A stretch of 64,000 nucleotides of DNA from Fumia sp045121595 (GCA_045121595.1 JBGVGI010000028.1:43695-107694); one strand, 5' to 3'. Positions 50,672 through 60,808 are shown, counted from the stretch's first letter. Notes: generated from the sequence alone by a model not told the origin. Program-made: numbers and translations.

Positions 50672-53600
50672 CTATGCAGAAAAGTTAAAGGTAATATCGT
50701 AATATCTTGTTTCACCAAGCATTGTGATCTTGGTGCTTACTGTAAGGCTGTCGGATGTACCTTTTTTGATGGTGTATGTTCTGCTTGAAGAATTATAAAT
50801 TACTTTGTTTCCGTTATAACTCTTCATCCAGATCTGCGCCTTACCTGCTTCACATTTCTGATCGATATAGAGTGTGATTTCATTGCAACCTTTGTCTACA
50901 TTCATTGTGACAGCTTTTGCTTCGTGGTCAATGGAAGCAACGGATGCGTTATCAGCTTTGACGTCGTCAAAGCCCCATGCACCGGGTGTGAATACTGTTG
51001 TGATGGTATATTCTTTTGTTATACCACCCAATGAAATTGCAGCTTTAGTGCTTACTTCATTGTTATTAACAAAGCAAACCTGATATTTCTGGTTGGTTGA
51101 ATCATAACTTACACGGTTGTTCATATAGTTTGTAAGTTTGATTTTTCCTTCGATATCCTCTTGCTGATGATAGATGAATACATCTTTTGCATCATCGTTT
51201 GCAATGATTTTAATAGTCTGCGCGTTGTGGTCAACAATAACATCTTTTGCATTGTCACATTTTATGGTGTCGAATGTGAAATCAAATGGTGTGATGTTAT
51301 ATTTTACCTCAAGGTCATAAATTTCGGTTACGTCATCTTTGGTAACTTTTGTAGTTACTGTTACGTTGTCACCACCGATGGTATAGATTTTATATGAACC
51401 TGCAGGATCATAATTTACCTTGTAACCGTTGTAGCTCTTCATTTTGATTGTTGCACCGGGGTTGTATTCTTTCTGGTGAACATAAAGGAGGAGACAGTTG
51501 GAGTCGTCAACCTCAACGTTAATTTTTTTGTTTTCGTGGTCAACCACTATATTTTTGCCGTTAGCTGTTCTGATTGAAGTGAAAGGTTTGTTGGCAGGGT
51601 CTTCAACGTTAACGAAGTTAACTGTGATATCGTAAACTTCTGTTACTCCGCCGATTGTAACGTTTGCAAAAACGGTTACATATTTCTGGTCGTTAACGGT
51701 GTAAATTCTGTATACGCCTGTTGAGTTGTATTTAACGGTATTGCCGTTATAGCTCTTCATCTTGATTGTTGCACCGGGATTGTATTCTTTCTGGTGAACA
51801 TAGAGCATAAGGTGATCGCTGTCATCAACTTCAACATAGATTTTCTTGTTTTCGTGGTCAACTGTAATGTTCTTGCCGTTTTCAGTTCTGATGCTTTCAA
51901 AGTCAAAGGATGAAGGTTCGTTGGGTTCTTCGGATACATCGGGAGTTTCGGGAACACTGGGTTCATCGGGTTCTTCGGATACATCAGGAGTTTCCGGCTC
52001 TTCTGTTTCTACCTTTTCAAATTTAGCAGTATAAGTTTTATCTTCTGTTACATTTTCAACAACAAATTCTTCAGTTTCGCAAACCTTGTTTTCACCGTCA
52101 AACCAGCCGATAAATTCATATTCTTCGTTTGCGGTTGCATTAAGGGTTACGCTTTCGCCTTCTTTTACTGTTGAAGTACCTTCTGCATTACCGCCTTCGG
52201 TTGCAACTGCGGTTATTGTATAGTAAGAAACTTCTACAATATAGAGCTGACCGTCACTTTCCTTTGTTACCTTATAGCCATCAATTGCACTTGCAAATTT
52301 AGAAGCATCGTTATATTCGGTATTTTCACTTGTAGTAATGACACCGTTGCTCGGTTTATATACTCTGTAGATAGTATCATTTTCAAGATTGCAATTAACC
52401 GAAATAAGATCAGTTGTCTTTTCGCAATGCACCTCTGCAGCTAATCCCGAATCAGTATTTGCTATCAGAGCAGGTGTTCCATTAAATACTGCAGTTGATT
52501 CGTTAAGTCGTATCGCATTTACCGCATTTGTTGTACTTGGAGAGTATGCCTCAATTACCGGTGAACCATATATGTTAATAACAGCACCCGTTTCACCGTA
52601 AACTGATCTCGCACGACCGTCTCTTGCGGAAGGATCGATATTTTCAGCATAAATATATGCATCGTCTGAAAGGATTACTGTTGCTTCGCTTCCGGCACAA
52701 ATTCCGAAAGGTGCACCTGAACAGTATGCTTCCACCTCTGCTTCGCCCGAAAGTGTAAGAGAAGCACCAACGCGGGCAACAATAGCTCTGGCATTTGCTT
52801 TCGGATATGTATTTTTTACATATATTTTACCGGAATCCATGGTGAATTTTCCACCTGACATCCATATTCCCGTATAAGCTTCGCCTATGAAATCTTCTTC
52901 GGATTCTGCATAGAGCATACCGCTGTCTATACAATCGGTAACGTTGAGTTCTACATTATCCGCAAGGTTGATGGCAATTGAATTGCCTGTGTATGTAATC
53001 TTGTGTCCGTTAAGACAAAGATTTGTTACACCTGCAGGAACATTCCACGTTTCGGAAATAGTAACATCAGATTCAAGTCTATAATTTCCTGCAGTTGTCG
53101 GCAACGAATCGATTTCTTCCCATGCCGAATAAATTATGTTTTTGTGTGTATGTTCTGCAAGTCTTAATTCGTTTTCGTAAAGAAGTACGCCATAGCCTTC
53201 GGGACCTGTAAAATAATCATCGTGTTCTGCATCAGACATATATTCAGTCCATCCGTTAGTAAAAGCACCTTCCGAAAGGTCAGTATCAACTCTCTTTACA
53301 ACAACGTAAGGCGAAACAGGTTTTTCAAGTTTGCCTACGATATTGAAATATTTTGAAGGCTCCGAAGGAGTACCTTCCAACTGAATATGTGTAACGGCAT
53401 TTATTACAGGACCGCCTGAAAGATTAACCGTAACACTGGGTTCAAATCTGATACCGTTTGTATCAGGAGGATTTGATGAACTAAAATCATGCAAGGATAT
53501 AAGTTCGGGATTGCCAGAAACATTAAGTGTACCGCGGCTCAAATAAATCGCACGGGATCTGTTATCCTTGCAATCATCAACGTTTTTAGCTGTAAGAACA

Positions 53601-56600
53601 GCGTTTCCGCTTACGTTAACTGTTCCTGTGCCGTTTACCGCAAAAGGTTTATAGCCGCACTGTCCTGTGATAACGGCATTTCCGCCGATATTTGCAACAG
53701 CACTGCTTGTTTCTGTTCCGTCAGCACTATAATCAGAAGAGTTGGATAAACCGTAGCAAGAAGACATATCATCGGATGAAGCAAATATTTCACCGCCTGT
53801 CATTGTGAATGTGCCTTTGTTGTACACACCGCGGCAAGTATCATCCTTAACAAGGTCATTATGAATAACACCGATGTACCCATCTGTCATAGTAAATACC
53901 GCGCCTGCTTCATTCATCACACCGTCGCCGTAACCTTTGTAGATGTTATCTGCAAGGGAAACACAGATGTTACCTTCAATTGTACCGCCATTCATGTTGA
54001 ATGTGCCTCTGTTAAATACACCGGCACCGTTTGAAATACCTGTGTTATTGATAATTGAACCGTTGTTTATCACAAGGGTACTGTCACTATCGTTGCATAT
54101 ACCTGTACCGCCGCAATAATCAGACCATTCACCCCAGAATGTAGTTGTGTTGTCTGATATTGTACCGCCGTTTACAGTAAGTGTACCTCCGGCGGAGTTC
54201 ATAATACCTGCACCGTCATAGAGATTAGTATTATGCGTAATGCTTGCGCCGTTCATTGTAGTAGTACAATTGGACAGATAAATTCCACCGCCGTCACCGC
54301 CTTTATTATCGGTGATGCAAGCTCTGTTGTAAGAAATTCTTCCGTCGTTAATTGTTACTGTTGACTGATTTGCAAACACACCGCCGCCGTTACAATAAGC
54401 ATAGTTGCCGAGGATATTTGCACCGTCTATTGTAAGTGTACCTTTTGTGATATAAACAGCACCGCCGTTATTTGAAGAAGCTGTGTTGCCTGCAAGGTTT
54501 CCGCCGTAAAGATTAAGTGTTGCATCATTTACGGAAATTGCACCGCCAATGGTATTGCTTCCGCCTGTAATCACACCGCCTTCTGTGGTGTAATCACTTG
54601 TGCCTTCGGACTTCAACGTCCACTTACCTGTGGTGCTGTCTGCATCGTAATATCTTACGGTATCACCGCAATCGTAAATATTAAGAGTTGCACCGTTTTC
54701 AACTGTTATATGGTTAGAATTTAAGTTGATTGACTTTCCGTTAAGGCAAAGATTAACTTCGCCTGCAGGAGCTGTCCACGCTTGCGAAATTGTTACATCT
54801 GTAGCAAGGTAATAATTTCCTGTTGAAGAAGGAAGTGATTTACTGTTTTTCCAAGGCTTGTATTCTACGCCGTCATGGCTATGGTTGCAAATATCTTCCT
54901 TGAATTGTGCAGTGTAGGTTTTGTCTTCAACAACATTTTCAACAGTGAAGTTTTCTGTTTCGCAAACAAGTGTTTCACCGTCATACCAACCGGCAAATTC
55001 ATATCCGTCCTCAGCTGTTGCCAAAAGTTCTACGTTTTCACCTGCATTTACGGTTTTTGTGCCTGTAACACTTCCGCCTGCAGTTGCCTGTGCAGTAATT
55101 GTAACGGGAAGAGGAGCCCATTTTGCATATACAACAACGTCGCCGTCATGCTTCCAGTTTCCGCTTCCGTCCCAGTATGCAGAGCCGGGGACACAATATC
55201 CGTCTGCACCGTAAACCAATTCCGTACCGTCAGGCTCGGTTGTCCAGCCTGCAAATTCATAGCCTTTTCTTGAAACAGTAAGCCAACTTACATCGCTGTA
55301 CCTTGATGAGCCCATTACAACATAATTTTCTGTTCCGCCTTTGCCGCCGTTGGCATCAAATCTGATGTTGTAATTGCCCTGCCAGTTGGCATTATAAGTC
55401 TGATTTCCGGCAACAGGTACTACTGTTCCTGCGGGAACACTGTATTCAAGACTTAAATTTTTGAAATCTTCAAAAGATAACTCTTTCTTTGTGCACACTT
55501 CAACACGCACAAAAGCCGCCGTATACGGGATAGTGTGTGTTGTGGCATAGCTCGAACAACGTTTAAGGAAATTACCGTCTTTATCATAGGCATAAACACC
55601 GCACACTTCCATGTTGGAGGTAAATGTTGTTCCGCCTACAACCGGAATAAGATTTTCTGTCAAAGCATAACCGTCATTGTATCCGATAGTTCCTCTGGTT
55701 GTGTCGTTGATTTCAAGATTATCAGTAAGAGTTGCAATATCCATAAGGTCTGCAGTCCAGCTTCTGAAGGTATAACCATCAGTTGTGGGAGTCGGAAGTG
55801 TTGTCGTTCCGTAATTCCACTTAGCATAAAGCGATACACCACCACCCGATTCTCCTGCAAGATTTTTTACCGTTGCACCGTCGGGGTATGTGCCGAAATA
55901 TCCTGTGGCTGCAGCTCTGTTCGCGCTTCCGTTTTCATACTCATTCTTGCCATGAGCGATATAATGTCTCAGCATGGCTTCTTTGTCGTAAACTCCGTTG
56001 CCGAATGCCGATGACGCTAAAACATCGCCGTTTCTGTTGGCATAACCTGCCGCATCAAATTCATAATAAGGATAAGTTTTACCGTTGAAAGTTGTTGTGG
56101 TTTTGTCCATCCAACCGCCGAAAGAGGCAGGTACGCTTACTGATGGAACGTCCAAAGTTCCGATATCTGATCTGAATGTAAGAGTCGGATTATATGTGAA
56201 GGTATTTTTTGCAAGTGTGGCTGCTGTATCGTATGTTATTTTCTGACTTGCCATATTTCCCGAACCGCCGTTGGCATTGTAATTGATAGCGCCCACACCC
56301 GGATATACGGTAATTACGTCAGAATAAAATGTAGCCGCTTTGCCGGTAAGAAAAGTAGAGTTACCGGTATCTACCTTTGTAGCAATACGGAATTTTCTTG
56401 TTGCTCCCGCGTTGTTAATCTTGTTGCCATCTATTTTCAACTGTTTGTTAGCCGGGTCGAGAGTTATTCCGTCGCAGCTAAAGCTGCCGGTAGAGCTTTC
56501 AGCTACCAACCATTCCGATAAAACAACACCTTGTATTTTGCCATAGGCAGTATTTTGTGCAAGATAACTCATTGTCAGCTCTCCGGCATCGCCACCCAAA

Positions 56601-57259
56601 TTGTTTGTACCTGTAACTGTATAAGGGATAGCCATTGTGCCGGTTGTATTGACAATATTATTTGTTGAAATGTTGATTTTTGCATTGGTTACACGATTTG
56701 GTTGATAAGAATCTTCTATAAAGTCATATAGAAGGGTTTGATGTACTGTATTTCCAACACCACCATAATTACTCTTATTGATGACTACTTTGCCATCCAT
56801 TTCAAGATACAATGAACCATGATAAGATCTTGCCGAGCCAAGCTCTTTAAGGTTCACAAATACAGTATAGGGATAATAATCAACGTTATTAAACCAGATT
56901 TCTATGTAATCACCATTATTGGTCATGAAGTTTTTGCCAAAGTATTTTTTATATGTGTACGCACTTTTTTCTGTTGTAGATGCATGGCCGTTATCATATG
57001 AGCTGCCGATAGTAGTACCCTCGATAAAACCAACACCCAGAAAGCAAGCATCACAATTCTTTCCAAGCGCAGTTGAGCCGACATCGCCTTTTGAAGTAAA
57101 TTTCAGATAAAAATTGTGCAACGCCTTACCTTTGTTGGGGTCATTATCCATTACACGTATCCAAGTGGTGCTTGCAGCACTTGCAGTTATCTGAAATGCA
57201 GATAATATGCTTGCAATCATAGTAAGCACCAAGATTAAACTTAAAATCCTTTTTTTCAT
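50672..57259 (-). CDS. Giant secreted surface protein with beta-helix, InlB-type and four C-terminal repeats
   Basis: 2195 residues. Signal peptide at 1-~29 (ITASAAS). Listeria-Bacteroides/InlB-type modules near 330-420 and 630-790 (YNIRFDANGGKGG, GYEFAGW), and again at 1680-1745. A right-handed beta-helix region at about 850-1320 (GGAVYITKGTLTIDGANILG type rungs), with two copies of a TGNYYLATDVTIS / AGNYRLESDVTIS lead-in (near 803 and 1370). A Glu/Pro/Ser-rich linker at 1750-1785. Then four tandem ~100-residue repeats (from about 1785, 1890, 1993 and 2093) with VDHENKK, LYVHQKE and MKSYNGN motifs. No LPXTG. The end of the chain is the fourth repeat, which may itself be the wall anchor. First gene after rmlB. 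Confidence 0.85.
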   Translation of the reverse strand: MKKRILSLILVLTMIASILSAFQITASAASTTWIRVMDNDPNKGKALHNFYLKFTSKGDVGSTALGKNCDACFLGVGFIEGTTIGSSYDNGHASTTEKSAYTYKKYFGKNFMTNNGDYIEIWFNNVDYYPYTVFVNLKELGSARSYHGSLYLEMDGKVVINKSNYGGVGNTVHQTLLYDFIEDSYQPNRVTNAKINISTNNIVNTTGTMAIPYTVTGTNNLGGDAGELTMSYLAQNTAYGKIQGVVLSEWLVAESSTGSFSCDGITLDPANKQLKIDGNKINNAGATRKFRIATKVDTGNSTFLTGKAATFYSDVITVYPGVGAINYNANGGSGNMASQKITYDTAATLAKNTFTYNPTLTFRSDIGTLDVPSVSVPASFGGWMDKTTTTFNGKTYPYYEFDAAGYANRNGDVLASSAFGNGVYDKEAMLRHYIAHGKNEYENGSANRAAATGYFGTYPDGATVKNLAGESGGGVSLYAKWNYGTTTLPTPTTDGYTFRSWTADLMDIATLTDNLEINDTTRGTIGYNDGYALTENLIPVVGGTTFTSNMEVCGVYAYDKDGNFLKRCSSYATTHTIPYTAAFVRVEVCTKKELSFEDFKNLSLEYSVPAGTVVPVAGNQTYNANWQGNYNIRFDANGGKGGTENYVVMGSSRYSDVSWLTVSRKGYEFAGWTTEPDGTELVYGADGYCVPGSAYWDGSGNWKHDGDVVVYAKWAPLPVTITAQATAGGSVTGTKTVNAGENVELLATAEDGYEFAGWYDGETLVCETENFTVENVVEDKTYTAQFKEDICNHSHDGVEYKPWKNSKSLPSSTGNYYLATDVTISQAWTAPAGEVNLCLNGKSINLNSNHITVENGATLNIYDCGDTVRYYDADSTTGKWTLKSEGTSDYTTEGGVITGGSNTIGGAISVNDATLNLYGGNLAGNTASSNNGGAVYITKGTLTIDGANILGNYAYCNGGGVFANQSTVTINDGRISYNRACITDNKGGDGGGIYLSNCTTTMNGASITHNTNLYDGAGIMNSAGGTLTVNGGTISDNTTTFWGEWSDYCGGTGICNDSDSTLVINNGSIINNTGISNGAGVFNRGTFNMNGGTIEGNICVSLADNIYKGYGDGVMNEAGAVFTMTDGYIGVIHNDLVKDDTCRGVYNKGTFTMTGGEIFASSDDMSSCYGLSNSSDYSADGTETSSAVANIGGNAVITGQCGYKPFAVNGTGTVNVSGNAVLTAKNVDDCKDNRSRAIYLSRGTLNVSGNPELISLHDFSSSNPPDTNGIRFEPSVTVNLSGGPVINAVTHIQLEGTPSEPSKYFNIVGKLEKPVSPYVVVKRVDTDLSEGAFTNGWTEYMSDAEHDDYFTGPEGYGVLLYENELRLAEHTHKNIIYSAWEEIDSLPTTAGNYRLESDVTISETWNVPAGVTNLCLNGHKITYTGNSIAINLADNVELNVTDCIDSGMLYAESEEDFIGEAYTGIWMSGGKFTMDSGKIYVKNTYPKANARAIVARVGASLTLSGEAEVEAYCSGAPFGICAGSEATVILSDDAYIYAENIDPSARDGRARSVYGETGAVINIYGSPVIEAYSPSTTNAVNAIRLNESTAVFNGTPALIANTDSGLAAEVHCEKTTDLISVNCNLENDTIYRVYKPSNGVITTSENTEYNDASKFASAIDGYKVTKESDGQLYIVEVSYYTITAVATEGGNAEGTSTVKEGESVTLNATANEEYEFIGWFDGENKVCETEEFVVENVTEDKTYTAKFEKVETEEPETPDVSEEPDEPSVPETPDVSEEPNEPSSFDFESIRTENGKNITVDHENKKIYVEVDDSDHLMLYVHQKEYNPGATIKMKSYNGNTVKYNSTGVYRIYTVNDQKYVTVFANVTIGGVTEVYDITVNFVNVEDPANKPFTSIRTANGKNIVVDHENKKINVEVDDSNCLLLYVHQKEYNPGATIKMKSYNGYKVNYDPAGSYKIYTIGGDNVTVTTKVTKDDVTEIYDLEVKYNITPFDFTFDTIKCDNAKDVIVDHNAQTIKIIANDDAKDVFIYHQQEDIEGKIKLTNYMNNRVSYDSTNQKYQVCFVNNNEVSTKAAISLGGITKEYTITTVFTPGAWGFDDVKADNASVASIDHEAKAVTMNVDKGCNEITLYIDQKCEAGKAQIWMKSYNGNKVIYNSSSRTYTIKKGTSDSLTVSTKITMLGETRYYDITFNFSA

Positions 57260-57260
57260 A

Positions 57261-58271
57261 CTATATTAACTCCTTATAAAAACTTCTGTATTCGCCGTTT
57301 AATATATTTTCAATCCATTGCGGATTATCTTTATACCATTGAATTGTCTTTTGGATACCAGTTTCAAAATTGGTTTTCGGTTTCCAGTTAAGCTCTTTTT
57401 GAATTTTTGATGAGTCTATTGCGTATCTTCTGTCGTGTCCGGGTCTGTCCTTAACGTAAGTGATAAGGCTTTCGGGCTTGTTTACCGCATCGAGAATGAT
57501 TTTTACAATATCTATATTAGCTTTTTCGTTGTTGCCACCGATGTTGTATATTTCTCCGACTTTGCCGCTTCTGACAATTTCATCAACGGCAACGCAATGA
57601 TCCTCGACGTAAAGCCAGTCGCGGACGTTTTTGCCGTCACCGTACACGGGAAGGTTTTCGTCACGCTGTGCTTTTTCGATCATAAGCGGAATCAGTTTTT
57701 CAGGGAACTGATACGGCCCGTAATTATTTGAACATCTTGAAATTGTAACCGGGGTTCCGTATGTCCTGAAATAGGCAAGACATAAAAGGTCTGCCGATGC
57801 CTTTGAAGCCGAATATGGACTTGAAGTTTTTATGTTCCAATCTTCTTTAAATCTCAAATCCGGTCTGTCAAGAGGCAAATCACCATACACCTCATCGGTT
57901 GAAACCTGATGGTAACGCTTTACTTTGAATTTGTTTGCCGCATCAAGAAGCACGTTTGTACCTATGATATTTGTCTTAAGGAAAACTTCGGGGTTTTCTA
58001 TTGACCTGTCAACATGGCTTTCTGCCGCAAAGTTTACAATGCAATCAACATCATATCTTTCAAATAAGTTATAAATGCTGTTTCTGTCGCATATATCAAT
58101 TTTCTCAAAGCTAAATCGGGTTTCGTTTTCAAACTCTTTTAAGTTATCATAATTTCCGGCATAAGTGAGTTTGTCAACACATACAACTTTATCTTCGGGA
58201 TATTTACTGAGGATATATCGTATATAATTTGTACCGATGAAACCTGCACCACCTGTTATTAAATGCAGCAT
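57261..58271 (-). CDS. rmlB: dTDP-glucose 4,6-dehydratase
   Basis: Makes dTDP-4-keto-6-deoxyglucose. Rossmann loop TGGAGFIGTNYIR, the STDEVYGDLP strand and catalytic YSASKASAD; 336 residues. Overlaps rmlA by 13 bases and is one base from the giant surface protein gene. rmlC and rmlD are absent, so the product is not committed to rhamnose here. Confidence 0.95.
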   Translation of the reverse strand: MLHLITGGAGFIGTNYIRYILSKYPEDKVVCVDKLTYAGNYDNLKEFENETRFSFEKIDICDRNSIYNLFERYDVDCIVNFAAESHVDRSIENPEVFLKTNIIGTNVLLDAANKFKVKRYHQVSTDEVYGDLPLDRPDLRFKEDWNIKTSSPYSASKASADLLCLAYFRTYGTPVTISRCSNNYGPYQFPEKLIPLMIEKAQRDENLPVYGDGKNVRDWLYVEDHCVAVDEIVRSGKVGEIYNIGGNNEKANIDIVKIILDAVNKPESLITYVKDRPGHDRRYAIDSSKIQKELNWKPKTNFETGIQKTIQWYKDNPQWIENILNGEYRSFYKELI

Positions 58272-59140
58272 ACTTCATCACCTGCCAGTCTTAAAATGTA
58301 TTTTCCGTATTCACTGTTTTTAAGCTCCATACCAAGGTCGTAGAATTGTTTATCCGATATGAAATTGTGACGCCATGCAATTTCTTCAATGCAGGATATG
58401 TAATACCCCTGGCGTTCTTGTATCATACCGATAAAGTCTCCTGCCTCCTGAAGTGCTGAAGGGCTTCCTGTGTCAAACCAGGTCATTCCTCGTCCGAATA
58501 ACTTGACTTGCAGTCTGCCGTTTTTGATATATTCGTTATTAATCGAAGTGATTTCAAGTTCTCCACGTTTTGAAGGTTTAATGTTTTTTGCGATTTCAAC
58601 AACGTCGTTGTTATAAAAATATAAACCGGGGACAGCATAATTTGATTTGGGATTTTCGGGTTTTTCCTCGATAGAGATTACCTTGCCGTTTTCGTCAAAT
58701 TCACATACCCCGAAAGCTTCGGGGTTTTTTACGGGATATCCGAACACGGTTGCTCCGTCAAGTTCACTTACTGCCTTCTTCAAAATCTCGGTGAAGTTCT
58801 GACCATAAAAGAGATTATCACCAAGAACAAGGCATACGTCATCTTTGCCAATAAACTCTTCACCTATCAGAAATGCATCTGCCAATCCTCTCGGTTTATC
58901 CTGCTCAGCATAAGAGATATTGAGGCCCAGCTTTTTGCCGTCTCCAAAGAGCTTTTTAAAGGCAGGTAAATCATAAGGAGTAGAAATAATCAAAATATCT
59001 TTTATATCTGCAAGCATAAGTGTTGACAGCGGATAATAAATCATCGGTTTGTCATACACCGGCAGTAATTGTTTTACCAAAGCTTTTGTTGCAGGATATA
59101 ATCTTGTACCACTTCCTCCTGCCAAAATAATTCCTTTCAT
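58259..59140 (-). CDS. rmlA: Glucose-1-phosphate thymidylyltransferase
   Basis: Makes dTDP-glucose. LAGGSGTRLYPATKALVKQLLPVYDKPM is the N-terminal nucleotide/sugar site (in two parts), with GDNLFYG and VEIAKNIKPSKRGELEITSIN. 293 residues, AGGAGAATTTT before the ATG. Confidence 0.95.
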   Translation of the reverse strand: MKGIILAGGSGTRLYPATKALVKQLLPVYDKPMIYYPLSTLMLADIKDILIISTPYDLPAFKKLFGDGKKLGLNISYAEQDKPRGLADAFLIGEEFIGKDDVCLVLGDNLFYGQNFTEILKKAVSELDGATVFGYPVKNPEAFGVCEFDENGKVISIEEKPENPKSNYAVPGLYFYNNDVVEIAKNIKPSKRGELEITSINNEYIKNGRLQVKLFGRGMTWFDTGSPSALQEAGDFIGMIQERQGYYISCIEEIAWRHNFISDKQFYDLGMELKNSEYGKYILRLAGDEVCCI

Positions 59141-59176
59141 AAAATTCTCCTCTCCATAACCAGCAGACTCTATTTA

Positions 59177-59410
59177 TCATTTGCTATTTTTGTTTTTTTC
59201 ATTTTGACAGATGCTATAGAGTTTTTGATGTCGCGGTTGTTTTTCTGCAAAATGTACAAATTCAGGTGTACGAAAATCCGAGTACCTACAGAAAAAGCAA
59301 TCTCTATCCCATCCTGCCATACACGGAATTGTATCTTTTTCCCACAAAGGACACTTGTCTGTTTCTGCTACGATAAGATATCCATCTTCATTATATTTCT
59401 TTTCTTCCAA
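59177..59410 (-). CDS. Small Cys-rich protein of unknown function
   Basis: 77 residues from the TTG at 59410, nine bases after AAAGGAGG; no membrane helix or signal. Cysteines at CPLW, PCMAGW and CFFC could bind a metal. It heads the rmlA-rmlB-giant protein operon with a 36-base gap. Not recognised; could be an operon-specific regulator or assembly factor. Confidence 0.6.
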   Translation of the reverse strand: MEEKKYNEDGYLIVAETDKCPLWEKDTIPCMAGWDRDCFFCRYSDFRTPEFVHFAEKQPRHQKLYSICQNEKNKNSK

Positions 59411-59484
59411 TTTGAAGTGCCTCCTTTGCACACAGATATTCAATTAAAACCCTAACAAAAGGCATAATGCACTGCATAAATTAT

Positions 59485-59514
59485 AACAAAAAAACTCCCC
59501 TCAATGGGGAGTTT
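59485..59514 (-). terminator. Terminator after the histidine kinase gene
   Basis: AAACTCCCC (59492-59500) and GGGGAGTTT (59506-59514), then TTTTTTT on the minus strand. Confidence 0.85.
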
Positions 59515-59541
59515 GTCGTAGATAGTATGTTTTTTGTCGTA
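59513..59541 (-). promoter_or_regulatory. Direct repeat resembling a LytTR regulator site
   Basis: On the minus strand two TACGACAAA repeats separated by 12 bases (+ strand TTGTCGTA at 59513-59520 and 59534-59541; 21-base period). Nine-base repeats 12 bases apart is the layout of AgrA-type sites. It lies between the kinase gene and the rml operon. Confidence 0.5.
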
Positions 59542-59551
59542 AATTGTAGTT

Positions 59552-60808
59552 TTATTTCAAATTCAAAATGATTTTCGCAGAGAAAATTCCGTCCTCGGCG
59601 GTAAAATCATACATACCTTCATACTTATTTGTGGTAGCAATCACCGAGCGAATGCCAACGCCAAAGGCAGATTCATCAAAGGTAAGGTTTGCTTTGCAAG
59701 GGTTTTCAACTTTTATCACAAGGCGTTTGGAGCTTTCTTTGATACGAATGTCTATGCCTTTATCTTTACTCTTCAGCTTTGCTGTGGCATTGATTGCATT
59801 TTCAAAGAGGTTGGCAATAACGACCACAAGATCCTGCGAAGGAACACTAAGTTCACGACTACCTTCCGCAATAATTTTTACAGAGATGCCTAATTCTTTT
59901 GCACGTCTTTCGTAAACGGTCAGAACGGTATTCATCGTCCTGTTTTCACAGTACCGCACTTCACCTGATGCCTTTTTATCGCTTTCTACAAGGCTTTTGA
60001 GGTGTTCTTTTACACTTTCAAGATCATCGTTGTTGGCATATTCCAACATAATGAGATTGTGGTGGCGTCTGTCATGCCTTGCGTGGCTGTCTACCGCGAG
60101 TTGTGCATTTTCTGCTTCAATCTGTGCAAGCAACAACTTGTTTTGTGTTTCCACAGCTTTCTTCATTGCCGCTTCGGAAAGGCTGTTAATGTTTGAAAAA
60201 ATAACCGGATACACAGACAAGATTGAAATACTTAAAAAAACAAATGTGATAAACGCAGGATCATCAAAACCTTTCAGTCTTACCGGGAATACAGAGGACA
60301 GTATTATGGTTATAATAAAGACGGTATTCACAAAAATCAAAGGCATCCATCCTGTTGTAATGTTCTTTGACGCTGTGCGACACAAAGGACAAACGCAACG
60401 AAGGAAATAGGTAACGATGACAAGAAGCAGCGCAGCTTGAATGAGTGAGGTAAGTATCGGATGTTGTTCTCCAACCGTGCCTTTTACTATAGTAAACAGC
60501 GTCATAGTAATGCAGAAGAAAATGGAATATGTCTGCATTGTAAAGATTCTTTTAGCGAGTTTGTCTTTGGTAGTCGCAAAGAAAATAACATACTGACTGA
60601 CCAATGGCAGAATAAATCCGATAAAGAACTGAAGCGCCATATTCGTTAATACAAACTCTGTGTAGCATAGCAGTGCGGTTTGAATCGCTATCCAAGTACC
60701 CCAAATGATATATGTGGTCTTTTTACTGTATTTGAGAGTGGAGGAAAAGATACCGGCAGCAGCGTGGGCTCCCAATAAGAGTATAAATTCAATAATCGTT
60801 CCGGTCAT
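59552..60808 (-). CDS. AgrC-like sensor histidine kinase (GHKL type)
   Basis: 418 residues: six membrane helices (1-~200), a coiled linker, the H-box DSHARHDRRHHNLI, N-box NLFENAINATAKL and a short G-box GVGIRSVIATT. The His-kinase class is that of Agr/LytS-type peptide sensors. No AgrB or AgrD gene is adjacent, so the signal is unknown. 18 bases after the response regulator. Confidence 0.92.
   Translation of the reverse strand: MTGTIIEFILLLGAHAAAGIFSSTLKYSKKTTYIIWGTWIAIQTALLCYTEFVLTNMALQFFIGFILPLVSQYVIFFATTKDKLAKRIFTMQTYSIFFCITMTLFTIVKGTVGEQHPILTSLIQAALLLVIVTYFLRCVCPLCRTASKNITTGWMPLIFVNTVFIITIILSSVFPVRLKGFDDPAFITFVFLSISILSVYPVIFSNINSLSEAAMKKAVETQNKLLLAQIEAENAQLAVDSHARHDRRHHNLIMLEYANNDDLESVKEHLKSLVESDKKASGEVRYCENRTMNTVLTVYERRAKELGISVKIIAEGSRELSVPSQDLVVVIANLFENAINATAKLKSKDKGIDIRIKESSKRLVIKVENPCKANLTFDESAFGVGIRSVIATTNKYEGMYDFTAEDGIFSAKIILNLK

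Noticed and set aside
50672..52000. DNA repeats as a CRISPR or satellite array
   Set aside because: The repetition follows protein domains of ~100 codons with diverged sequence; no short direct repeats with unique spacers.
54875..55273. 132-codon plus-strand frame inside the giant surface protein gene
   Set aside because: Mirror of a repetitive, biased coding sequence; no start signals.
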